From Orbilia blumenaviensis (taxonomy: Eukaryota > Ascomycota > Orbiliomycetes > Orbiliales > Orbiliaceae), in contig JAVHNS010000009.1 in the NCBI GenBank assembly GCA_036872755.1, forward strand, positions 682,001-746,000: 64,000 bases of DNA. The letters run 5' to 3'. Below, piece by piece: positions 25,210 to 38,788 of the stretch (positions within the stretch are counted from its first letter, which is position 1; each line of letters begins with the position of its first letter). The translations under genes were made by a program, and so were the position numbers. Below the pieces are notes generated by a model. That model saw nothing but the letters and a program-made list of their open reading frames with translations. It searched no databases and had not been told where the DNA came from.

Positions 25210-28200
25210 ATGGAAAGACACGGCCAAGTCTCCATGCAAGGACGTTACGATTACCCGCTAACCCGGCCGGTTGCGCACACTGGTACCATCCAAGTCCCAC
25301 TATCGTCCTCTCTTCGGAATTTGGACCCAGTTGGCGGTAAAGGCGGCTCAGGAATAACCGAGAATCTGAGCTTCTCGTTTTGCGTGGAAACTCCGTCTCT
25401 CACCGGTCCTGATCCTACACGGATAGCGTTTGCAACTCCCGGTGCTAAGGAAAAATGGCTACATCCTGCTGGCTCCGACTCGGCGAATCTTCCGCCTTAT
25501 ATGCTCCCGTACCATCGTCAGACTCTCGATAACCTGAAAAGGCTATGCAAGTCGTTGAGTGACGGACCCGAGCATGTTGTTGCCAGTGCCCAGATAAATG
25601 AGCCGAAACAGGTTATCGGGAAACCTAGACGTTCCCCTGTTACCACCATCTCGCTATATGGAGACCCCGATGTTGTCCTAAGGACGCGAGGGATGCTATT
25701 GGAAAGCATACCTCTGAAGCTTGTATGGATCCCGCTCTATTTATATTTCGATTACATAATATAAACTTGCTAACCCCTACCTATAGAAATGTGCTACGGT
25801 TGATATTGATGTCGATCAAGTCATCGGGGAGGACGAAAAATTCAGAGCGGATGCTGCTCAGCAGCTAGAGAGGATATCTGACTATTGTGGCGTGGATATC
25901 TTTGTTGTACACCCGGAACCAACAAAAGGTGTTTCTGTCCGTACTGGTGGCAGTGATACTAGCCAAGATACACGCTTGAAGATATTGATATATGGAGACG
26001 TCGAGAGCGTGGAATGCGCGAAGATTCGTGTTTTGGTGATGATCGACGATATGGTGAGTTCCTATTTCTATGATCTCAATATACGGTATAGACACCTACT
26101 AACCACTTTATCCAGTTGGGTCTTCATGTGGACTCGATCTTCCTCGAGCTATCTTTACAAAGTTTGATGTGCGGCCGTGGCCGTAAAGATATACAACATG
26201 TTGAGGCTGTCACAAAAACCAATATATATCTCCCTACCGCGTTTCCAGGTGTCTACGGTTACAAGCCCCCTAAGGCCACACCTCGTCACCCGGACATCAT
26301 TTTCATCACCGGGCAACCTGAAATGATCAAACAGGCGGCAAGGATGATTAGCGAGTTGGTTTCGAACTGCAAACTTTACGTCAAGGATGTTTCGCTGTCG
26401 ATGAATAAGATCGATTTTATCATTCTCGAACGCTTGGATGTGGTGAAGAAGGTTATGGCCGAGAATGGATCTTTTGTTCAGTTCCCTTCTCTTGGAGCTG
26501 GAAGATCTATGATGCGTATCCAGGCGCCGGATATCCCACCACTGGATCGCACTATCAAAGCGATTCTCAATATTGTGAGACACAATCGGATTCTTGATTC
26601 ACTATCACGGGATTGCTAACAAAAATACAGTCACATCAATACTACAACGCATCCTGCTGGGTTCTTCTAAACGAGACAGCACTTTCTTCCATGCGGCCGC
26701 TCCTACCACAAGAAGTCCAGAGGCTTCTCACAGATATTTGCGTCTTCAGTGGAGCCGATATCGCGTTCAGCAAATTTGCATTCGAAATCTACGGCTCTGA
26801 CGATGCTGTAAAACTAGCACTCAAGATTATTTCTGACGTCAGATTTGTCAAGGTATGTATCTTGGTGCTCTGGCTGCCGTAGTTTATAATTCTCTAACCG
26901 GATATAGGAAAACCGCTCCCAAATCAGAGTCAAAGTTCAGGTTGCCAACGAGCACAAGGAATTCGTCAGCGGGAAGAAGAATGGAAAAATCAACAAGATT
27001 ATGGGTCAAGCTGATGTCCAGATCCTGTTCGAGCCCTTCAACGAATTCGACTTCTATATCGACGTGATTGGTGTGGATTTCCAGGCGAGCATGCTGGGAT
27101 TGGAACTCGTTGAGCAAGAACTGCCAGCGGATATTTCATTCTACATTCCGGACCGGTATCACAAGCGAATCATCGGTATTGGCGGACAGCATATCCAAAG
27201 TATCATGCGGAAATACTCGGTGTTTGTTAAATTCTCGAATGCTATGGATAGGGATTCAGGGAGCGGCAGGGATACTGAGGAAATCGCCGTGGATAATGTT
27301 ATCTGTCGAACCCCTGCTAGAAACGCTGCAAGTCTCGAGCTTGTGAAGCAGGAGATAAATGCTATGGTGCAACAGGTTGTAAGTTTTTCCACACAATTCC
27401 TTTCATCAGATGCCGAGGTTGCTGACAATACGATTAGGACTCGGAATACGTCGAAGAGACCGTTGTCATCCCCAGGCTCTACCACCGTACTTTGATCTCC
27501 CAGAGCGAATTGCTAATAGGGATTGAGAAGAAGTGGTCTTGTAAGATCCGGTTTCCGGGAACAGAAACCGCTAGTGACGTCGTCACCGTTAGTGGGCCTG
27601 AGTGGCAGGTCCCACATGCAATCCATGAACTTTTGGTATGTCGATCACTTCTGGGGTAGAATGATATCATACTGACTAGCGGCTAGGCACATGTCCCTGA
27701 AACACATACGATTGACATGACTACCTCCGAAAAGCTCCAGGATGCGCTATCCTCTACTGAATTCAAACATAACGTGGTTGACCGGTTTAAGATGCAGTAT
27801 GGTGTCCTAGTCGAAACCGTACTTCGCCCCAAACGCCTTTCCCAAAATTCTGCCAAAGGAATCTGCCAAATACAGTTTACGTACACCCGAGACAACAGGG
27901 CCTCACGTGACATTGCTATTGATTTGTTCAAGGATTTCCTTATATCCAATGGTATCATGCCTGACTTTCAGGGATTGCCTGTTCGACCTCAGTCAGACTC
28001 GTTTGAGGATTCACTTCCATACTTCAACAACAAGCTCTTCCCAACTGCCCCTACTTCTAAAGGAAGCGGCGACGAGCCCAACAACTCATCGACGACATCT
28101 CTACCGCTTCCGATGGAAAAGCTTTTCGGTGGAATGTCCCTCAGCGATAGCCCGGGCCCCAAAGCACCCGAAAATGGCATGCCAGGTATTGGCGGGTCTT

Positions 28201-28706
28201 TGCATCATGCCTGGGACGCGATGAAGGCGAAGCCACGCACGAGTCTTTCTGATGAACAACGAGAGCGTCTTGTGAACGAGCTACCGGATTACCTTCGACA
28301 GCCTGGTATCCTTAAAGGTACTGCGGGTGAACGGACCTCGATGTACAGTGACTCTACTGCCGACCTCGATCCGTCCCCGGTTCCTTTCAGTAGGGCTGTT
28401 GGCACGAATCCACGATCGGAGCCTATTGGTCATCCATACTCTATGAACGGGATTAAGCGTAATTCCGGTGAAAACGGCCTCCAGGCCCCGATTGGGCCTA
28501 TTGGGTCAATGCAACCTCCAAGAGACGTTCCGCGATCTCGACCGAGCACTGCCGGGAGCAACATTAGCGGGATTAGCGACTCTTGGTCGATGATTAGTAA
28601 CACTGTGCCACCAGGTGTCGCCTATCCAGACGCGGATAGTAGAAAAGTCTGGGGGCACTTTCCAATGTTTGAGAAGCGTCACAACGGCCAATACTTGGTC
28701 CCCTAG
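25210..28706 (+). CDS. multi-KH-domain RNA-binding protein
   Basis: Seven exons: 25210-25722, 25787-26053, 26116-26574, 26631-26852, 26908-27378, 27438-27635 and 27687-28706. Together they give about 1049 aa. All six introns (51-64 bp) are phase 0, several with CTAAC branch sites. KH-type units are visible: one near residues 265-345 with the GxxG-like CGRGRKDIQ, one with GKKNG at 509-513, and the clearest near 560-635 with IIGIGGQHIQSIMRK (GIGG at 577-580). Degenerate copies follow in exons 6-7. The last 240 residues are low complexity with Pro/Ser/Gly. KH domains bind single-stranded RNA, so a cytoplasmic mRNA-binding role like that of vigilin or yeast YLL032C-type proteins is likely; the exact orthologue is not certain. 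The start at 25210 was preferred over an in-frame upstream ATG-less extension; the leader is pyrimidine-rich and has a 10-codon uORF at 25083-25115. Confidence 0.88.
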
Positions 28707-31413
28707 GCGCAATTAATTCCCCCAGTTTTTGATTCAACAAAACGAATAATGCGATGACAACGATTATATCCCTATTTTCCATTTTTTTACTGCCAACTAA
28801 CATCGCAATCCCCATTCAATAACGCATTAAAAAGACACCCCATCCTAAAAGTCCGATTCATTTTTGACTTCCCAATGGAGTTCCAGGATCGCATTCAGCT
28901 TTTATTATTTTTTTGTCTTTTTTTATTTTAACGAACGGTCTCGAGCTCACTCCAAACATCAACGATACCCTGAAATCATTTCTTTTTTATGAATATCATA
29001 TCTGTCGCGTCCTGCCTTCTCTCTACACATTTCATAGTCTGTTGCATACATCCTTCTACTCACATACCCACCTTCTTTGTCGGACTTAGCTATTACGGCC
29101 GATTTCCGCTGGATGTATTATAACATGAAAAACGAAACGAAACGCTCTAACATATCCCAAACCCTTTATTCAATTAGAGGACATACGCGAAGCCGATAAA
29201 CACGGTTATTAGTGTTCTTGGAGTCGCAATTTTCTCCACGATGTTTTAGTTTGTCCTTTCTCTTTTCTTTTTTTTGTCCCTTCGAGACCAGCGGATACCA
29301 TCTTGTCAGACTCGTTGCACATTTTATTCCCTCTTTGCCTTTCCATTCGTCTTTCCTTTTCCTTCCATATACCTTTATTCTTACATAGTGTTCTGTTTTT
29401 CCTTTTCGGTTTCTTTATTAAACGCTCTATACCCATACCCCAAATTCATGTTATGGCGACTGGTACGAAACCGAGAAAAAAAATATCTTGAATTTCTTTT
29501 TTTATACAAAAAAACAAAATTTTGCACAGACTGATTTGTACGGAAATGGAGACTTCTCTAACCATCACTACTATTATATTATACCATGCTACATCAGCTA
29601 TATTATATATAAATATATATCCATCTCAAAGCATATATCGTTTACTTAGGTTTAGAATTTTATTTATGTGGGACTTTATCTTGCTTACTTTATGGTATAG
29701 GCCGGCTTTACACTTCGTAAGTAAGTGTATATAGGTAAATATATAGCGGTTGTGTTTTGCCTTTCCGCGGAATTGGGTTTTCCTTTTTGCTAGTTATCGA
29801 TTTGATTTGAGGGTTTTACTATACAGGTATGCTTACGTATATCCTTTCTTTGTTTAGGAGGAATAGATTGTGTGTAGTAGATGTAATTAGTATAAATGAC
29901 AATAATCTGATCTCTAGGCTGGTTTTGCTTTGTAGTTGGAGATGTGGTTTCGGTTTAGTTGAAGGTTGATGGGGAAGTTTTGCTATTGAAATTGATGAGG
30001 GAGGGTAGAAAGGGATGTTTATTTAGGTGGAATGTATGTCAGTATCATGTACTTCCAGAGAGTCGGAGCGCAGCTAGTTTTTGTTTATAGACAAATATGG
30101 GGATTGGGGGTAAGAAGGAAGTATTGAATTATTTCTCTTTTGCTATTATATACATGGCGGTTTTACTGAAAGGGATTATGATATCTAAGTATTGCTGATA
30201 ATATGAAAGTAACTGTATTTTCTACTGGACTAAGTGCAGCCGGCTATACGGATGTCACCAAAGTAGGGAACACTTGGGGCATACTGAGGGCCCTGAGGAG
30301 TCTTAGATACATAAAGAATCAAACACATGATTAGGCCGGGAATGAGTATTCCTCTCAGTTAAATATCATTGTACCTGTTCTTTGTCTCCAAGCATGTCGT
30401 CGTCTTCGGCGATTTCAGTTTTAGGCTTGGATTGGTGTGTTATGCCATTTGCATCCTTGGAAGATGTTGTATGCCATGCGGGGTTTGCTGGGCTTCGGAT
30501 CTCTGGTTGCTTTTAGACTTTACCAGCGATCGAAATGCTGGTGGAGCTTTTGGGTCATCGACATGGAGAGATATCTCCTTTGTGGTATGTAGATTTTTAT
30601 GCTGGTGTCAATTGAAGGGGAAGTGGTATGAACTGTTGCTGTTGCTGTTCGTCGCCCTGGCTCCAGCGGTCTTTGCAGGGCATCTATTCGATCTACCCCC
30701 CACATTTTGTCGCATTGGTATAGACGCCGGCCCGTAGGCGACGGCGCTGGGTGGTGTTATGTATGTGCCGGCGTCCGATGATATACAAAAATCCTCAGCT
30801 ATTTTTTTCCCGCAAAGACAGTGCCATTATAATTTGCAAAGTTATTGTTGTTGTAGATTCTGTGCGAAAAGAGGGGGGGGTGGGTTCATCGATCTAACCA
30901 CACCCGAGATGGTTCTGTGCCGTGCTTCGGCGATTCCTCTCATGTTGAGAGGGATGAAGTAGTGATTCGAAAGTATGGGTGTAGTAGTATCTGTGGGAAA
31001 CTTGGCCAATTGGCCGGTGTTCTGTATGTAGTATGCGTGGCAACGTAGTACGTGTTAAGCCAAAAGGCTGTCTGCGTTATCTATAACTGAACTGATCTCC
31101 ACTATATGCCTGACAGTATGTGGCTTTTTGTGAGTACCCGGGCATGTGATGGATTCTACTTTACACCCGGCACTTTCGGTGCCTGGGTGCACTTTGGGGG
31201 GGGGGCACATGGCTCCGTTGGGACTTCTGGCTAGCCACCGCACCACCGCCCAGCCACCATCGTTGCTGTGGCTTTTGTTATAGGTATGTGGTTCTACCGA
31301 GAGTGTTTGTTGGTTCTGCTAGGCCTTACGGCCTGCAGGAGAATATATCCCGCCGGGGATATGCGGATCCGGGGAGGGGGGTAGTCCCTCTATGGTGTTC
31401 TTCGAAAGAGCTA

Positions 31414-31461
31414 GGCTTTGGCTTGGGCTTTGGCTTGGACTTTGGCTTGGGCTTGGGCTTG
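31414..31461 (+). repeat. GGCTTG/GGCTTTG minisatellite
   Basis: Eight or so imperfect copies of a 5-7 base unit of the GGCTTG type run across about 48 bp. It creates open frames with Gly/Leu/Phe or Lys/Pro periodicity on the two strands, which I treat as artefacts of the repeat. Confidence 0.85.
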
Positions 31462-33648
31462 TCTGTAGTGCCCGGCCGTAGCCCCCAATAGAATCGAGCA
31501 TGCGTATGCCATGGCAAGGCGGGGGTACGCTTCACCTCCCGCCAGATATCCCCTTCCTTTGATGATCGCTAGGACCAGGAGCTGGTTGGTGGTTTGGTTT
31601 GGCTTGGCCTTTGCCTCCCTTAGTATGTAGTATACGATCACGAATATCATTGTGTTCGCTTCCCCCAGGGCCAGGGCCCGGGGGAACATCGCGAAGTCGG
31701 GGCAAGTGTTCTCTCTCGCGGGAAAAACAGATTTCAGAAGGCGGTCGAGGAAGCCATGGCCATGGTATCCTTAGAGTCTGGGACCCTGTATGTCCCGTCC
31801 CGCATTTTGAGGGTACGGGAGGAAAGGAATCTCCTGCAGGAGTCGTAAAGCTTCTGGGTGACGAACCACCCCCCCACCCCCCCACATCCACCAGTTTGGA
31901 TCAGCCGGTGCTCTTTCTTCACCTGGCTTAGAGGGGTGTGTGTATGCGTATGTGTTTGTGTGTGGTATTTTGTATATGTCCATTGGGAACGGCACACTTG
32001 TGTAACCGTTAACCATCAATGGCCCACATAGTTCGTGTTACCATACCTAAACGCGTGGGGACTGGTGGGTGGTGGTGTTGATGTTTTTTCCATGAAATAT
32101 CCCTTGGTAAGCTGACTCATGATTTAGGAGATAGAAGGGTATCATGAAGTAGGTTTTTTGCATGGTGCTGAAGCCTTCTGGCTAGGTAAGGATAACCCTT
32201 AAAAGGGTATGATGTAGTGGTATGTAAATAATGGGGCCCGGCCCGGGTTTGCTGGTGGGCAATTTTCATGTCTATTGTGAAGTGAATACTTCTTAGACTG
32301 ATGTTTTCAGTTGACTGTCGGTGATTCGGGTCGCGAGGCCGGGATGGCCTGCGACAGAGGATATAATATCCGGGGGGGGGGCTATTGTGGATAGGTGGTT
32401 CCTGCGAGATGAAAACGTGGTGCACGGATGCTTGAGTAGATAAAGAGGAAGTGAGAAGGAGGAAGAAAGATGACGAGGAAAGGAAGAAGTGGAAGGTATC
32501 CTTTTATAGGTAGGCGGGACCTCGAGAGGGAATCTTTACAGGCCATGTTTGTTTATCACGTTTTTGGTCATGACGATAACCCAAGGCTTCTTTCGTTGCT
32601 GTAGTCCCTAGGGATACGTCATATTCACAGCACAGAAAAGTGAAAGGTACCAACTTCGAGAGAAGACTTAGGCTAAGCGTTAGCACCCTTCTATTGCAAG
32701 TACAAGTTATGGTTGTTTTTGTAGCTGCCGCATCTAAGGCTCCAAAATACAACATCATATGCACCTAGATCGCGAGCAGGCAACTATCGAGGTACCTTAT
32801 TTCTACCCCTGCAGGTTTAGTTACTATAGTTTATATCAGTCTCGTAGTATTCTATATCATGACTTAAAGTGCTGTATATCCCTTTCTTTATCTGTATCTG
32901 AGCTTGACACCTATACCTAGTTAAAGAAAAATCCAGAGACTCGTTCGTACACTAGACGGGTTGTGTCACACAACATGACAATAGAACACCTATCATCCTT
33001 AAACGAGTAGCATACCTAGTTAATATTACTACTGTAGACTAGCCTTAGGTCCCGTAATACTTTCAGTTGCACATCATTACCATATCGAGGTCTCATAATA
33101 CTTGCCTAGGGTCGATATCTCGTCTAATTCCTTGGCCAACCCAAGGCACTGTATCTGCTACCTTTAAACCCCCAGCCCATTTATGACCTTATGCATTGCG
33201 TCGGGAGTGCTAACGTAGCCTGGTGCTTAGCTATTGCATGGGGGACACAAACTCTAAGACATCCGGTTCGACTACCCTTGCTTGAGCAGCGAGCCATGGT
33301 TATTCGGTGAAGTGTGGATAGCCGGCATACAATTGGTGGTACGGAATGTGAGACATCGATGGATCTTCGATGTATAATGCGCAGGTGTTATACTTTTGGT
33401 GAGTACTGCTGCTGATTGTGTGACACGAATGTCAGTGGCGTGATACATAAAAACGTGGGTTTACGGAGGTTGCCATTTAAAAGTGCCATGGATGATGATA
33501 ATGTACTCTGCTAATACTAGGAAGGCTGTGGCTGGTTGAAGATTTAGCTTTGTCGCAGCTTGTAGATTGGGAAAAGTGGGCTCGTGTTACCTCCTGGCGT
33601 ATGTGGGGTCAAGTTCTAGGCGCTACTTATGTACGTATGGGCGCTGAG

Positions 33649-33668
33649 GATATATATCAATATATATC
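33649..33668. repeat. AT-rich inverted repeat, 9-bp arms
   Basis: The 9-base arms are perfect reverse complements (GATATATAT and ATATATATC) around a 2-base spacer. It lies in gene-free sequence. Confidence 0.85.
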
Positions 33669-35806
33669 GAGCTCGCTAATCGAGGTGGATGCTAACTAAG
33701 CCTGGGACACACCAACAGCGACGGGCTTTTTCAAGGGTAGGCCTAGGAAGGCCATACTATGCAAACAAGGATAATTATTTCGTACGTAAATACTTTGACT
33801 CGTTCTTAGAAATTGATGTCCTCCCGGACAACATATATACTAGGCCAATACAATAAAGCTTCAAACGCCTCAGGTTAGAGGTTGCAGGCTGGCGTGAATT
33901 ACTGCCAATAGGCATTTAATTGTAGTCTCCTAGAATAAAATATAAGACAAAATTTTGATATCTGTCAGTTCCAGCGGTTTGTGATACCTTCATGCAACGC
34001 AGTTTGGAGTTGTTGGAATTTCTGGGTTTCGGATAACGGAGTATTGGTTTTGGTGATGTTGCCAGACACCCGTTATCCGGAAAGGCTAAGGGAGGGGCTT
34101 TTGCAATGGGCATACGAAGGCAAAATTAATTACTTTTTTTTTAAGAAAAAAAATAAAAAAATCTGATTTTATTTTCCCGGCTTTGCCAGCCTAAGGCCGA
34201 ATTTTCGCGCGCAGCTGTTTACCTGGGTGTTAACAGTACAAATCAGATGAAGGCCCGTGTCCTGAACACTGAGTGAAATCTCGACTTAATAGTCTAGTAT
34301 TTTAGTACATATTACAGAAATCGGTTAGTAGAAGAGTCTAACGATGCTAAGGCGTTTACCATGTGGTAGTATGCTAATAAGCCAGGGCAACGGTTTGATG
34401 AGCATACGATTGTCTCGTGCCCGGGGCTGCCAGGGTGAAGCTTTTACATAGTTTGATGAACATACCACGTTCTTTTACGAACTGCTAACGATAAGTAGGC
34501 TAGTGGCTACTTATACATTAAACGTCAGTACCGGCTGGTATGTACCCGTACTCCTAGTAGTATTCGTGCCGAAAGTCGATTTTACGCCATCAAGGGCTCG
34601 CATTGACATTGCGTAAAAAAAAGTTTATTAAATAAGATACTCTTTTTTTGAGCATTAGCCTTGATTCATGTCAAACGCCGTTAACTAAAATTTTGCATGA
34701 TATTAATAACTTAAATGCGGAAATTCGGATGTGGTACGTATGCACCGATATCACTACAGTCTGTGAGCATATCGTGTTCCCGACGACGGACTTGGTGTAA
34801 CTTGATTCGATTGGAGCTTATACTAAGTACCTAGTTAGTTATGATATGGCTGACAAAACACGCTGTACCTGGCATTAAGCTCGAAATTTACAAGATTAAG
34901 TTTGATCAGATCTCACAAATGTTGCAAACCATAGGGGAAAAAATGGAACCCGTCCCACTGTCCAGCGTTAGTCAGGGTACTTGATATGCCAAGGAATTAT
35001 CGGTTGAAAAAAAGGTAGCCCACCCACAAACCGTTCAGATCTCGCAGAGGTAAAAATTCATGCGCCACCAAGGAAGCTTCAAGTTGGAAAAAAAGACCGG
35101 GAACAGTGCAGTCATGCGGAGAATCCTGGCCGGCCCCTCCCATCCCATTCATCCCATCCAATCCAGTTTTTATCCACATCCCGTATTAAAGTGCCAGCCA
35201 TATATTCCGTAGCATATACATACGACTAAGCTCCCATGCCTGGGTTGTACGTTTTGTTGCATGCATGCACCTGTTGGGGGGAATGCCTATATGTGGGTGA
35301 CAGGGGTACGAAAACGCCCACGACGTCATCGATGGAGCGGGACAGATTTGGAGGAGAATGAAACGAAAAAAAAAAAGGACCCGGAAGAAAAGAAAAGAAA
35401 AAGAGATACACCACACTTAGATGAATTGGGATTCACGTGTATATTGATTAGTATTTAGCCATCAGACTTTGCGGTGGAGATCGAGAGAAATTGGGGTCGA
35501 CGACGGACAGGGCTCGTTCCCAGCTAGCTAGCTAACTTGTCTCAAGCCTTGCGAAAAAAAAAAATCAAAAAACCTTGGTCGGCTGTATCCATTAGCTGGC
35601 AAGTAAAGGAAGCCAAACAGGCACACGGTAAGCTACGTAAGAAGGAAGGAGAATCGAATGGTTCGGGATTGAAGGGATCTCCTTGGATAGCTCCATTCCG
35701 GGTCGTGATCGAGCGCTGCTGAAGTTGAGGGTTTAAAGAAAGCTCCTCGTCCCTCGCGATCGCAGATATCTTTTGTATCCCGATACTCATATACTGCGTA
35801 CCTCCT

Positions 35807-35848
35807 CCTACCTGCCTACCTACCTACCTACCTAGCCTACCTAGCCTA
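35807..35848 (+). repeat. CTAC/CTAGC repeat
   Basis: Tandem CTAC units grade into CTAGC units about 1.2 kb upstream of HOG1. Confidence 0.85.
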
Positions 35849-36808
35849 AGAACTTATCCATCGATCCGACGAAGCCACTGGGACGTCGACAGTCCAATCC
35901 CTTTACCCACGCAGCACAGTAATTTTATACGTATACTCATACGAACACTGCGTATACATATACCCAAGTATATCTGTATACCGTTCTGTCCACGGCCTTG
36001 CTTAGCTGGATTGAATTAATTTAATTTAATTAATCAAATCCTTCTTATCCGATCGATCCAGACGTACACTGCATTTCTCCTCCCCCCTAGGCTGAGCGTT
36101 TTTTTCTTCTTCTTTTTTTCTTATTTTCATTCCCTTCAACCATCTCCGTTCTGAGACCCGGTTGATTCAAAGGCGATTCATTCCACAAAAAAAGCCAATT
36201 CGCCGTTTCCAGAGATCTTCTCGCTTTCCTCTCCTCGTCCTCCTCCTCTTCTTCTTCTTCTTAAAATATTCTTTCTCCTTGGAACCTCTTTCCCCTTAAA
36301 TTTGCAGCTTCTCGGATTCAACTGTCGATCCTGGCCTGAGACCTACTACCTAGTTGTATCAAAGAAGTAGTCGAATCGAATCGGGGTTCTCTTCTAATCA
36401 GCAGCGAAACGTTAAACGCCACCCTTCGAGAAAGATCCACCCCGCAGGCCTATCTAGCTATCTATATAGCTCCCCTCAACTTAGAACCGTTATCACTATA
36501 CCAGCCAGCCAGCGACATTCAGACAGGCGGACGGAAAGAAAGAAAAATAGATAGAATATCCAGGTTTCGATATATTTAACACTGCCCCCCCGGCTGATTG
36601 GAGGGAGAGAGTAAGCATCTTCCCTTCCCCAAGCTGCAGACAAGGTTACAGTCGCAATCCGAGCATCCTGATCTTGGCTTGGTCTGGTACTTGGTCTGGT
36701 CGATCGACGTAATAAAACTTGAACTGAACAAGAACGCCCACTAACCAGCAAAACCCCCTCCTTTCTTTCTGTGCCAGACAGCCTGAAAATCAATCCAACC
36801 CAACTCAG

Positions 36809-36833
36809 CTCAACTCAACTCAACTCAACTCAA
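36809..36833 (+). repeat. (CTCAA)5 repeat in HOG1 leader
   Basis: Five exact CTCAA units about 180 bp upstream of the HOG1 start codon. Confidence 0.9.
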
Positions 36834-36910
36834 ATCCAGTCTACAGCCAGTCCATCCCACTTCTCTCTCTCCCCCACTGCTCCTCCAGTTCCCAGTTTCT
36901 CCATCTCCAG

Positions 36911-36912
<2 letters not shown>

Positions 36913-36942
<30 letters not shown>
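36913..36942 (+). promoter_or_regulatory. (CT)15 tract upstream of HOG1
   Basis: Fifteen CT units, followed by further C/T blocks to about 36960, end about 50 bp before the HOG1 ATG. Pyrimidine tracts directly upstream of start codons are common in filamentous fungal promoters and often mark the transcription start; that function is inferred here. Confidence 0.55.
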
Positions 36943-36947
<5 letters not shown>

Positions 36948-37010
36948 TCTCCCTCTCTCCTCCGTAAACCTTTCCTATCAACCTTAGACCTCCATACAAA
37001 TCCAGTCAAA

Positions 37011-38788
<1,778 letters not shown>

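Larger units (their letters stand above)
28707..37010. other. 8.3-kb intergenic region and HOG1 promoter/leader
   Basis: No gene can be supported; open frames are short, on both strands and without recognisable domains. It contains a GGCTTG-type minisatellite at 31414-31461 whose frames translate as Phe/Gly/Leu or Lys/Pro repeats, a perfect inverted repeat at 33649-33668, AGCTAGCT twice at 35522-35533, and a CTAC repeat at 35807-35848. From about 36000 to 37010 the sequence becomes a C/T-rich HOG1 leader with CTCAA and CT repeats. Confidence 0.55.

Noticed and set aside
31414..31501. Gly/Leu/Phe-repeat or Lys/Pro-repeat small protein
   Set aside because: The frame arises from a short tandem repeat, is open on both strands, and has no conserved flanks.
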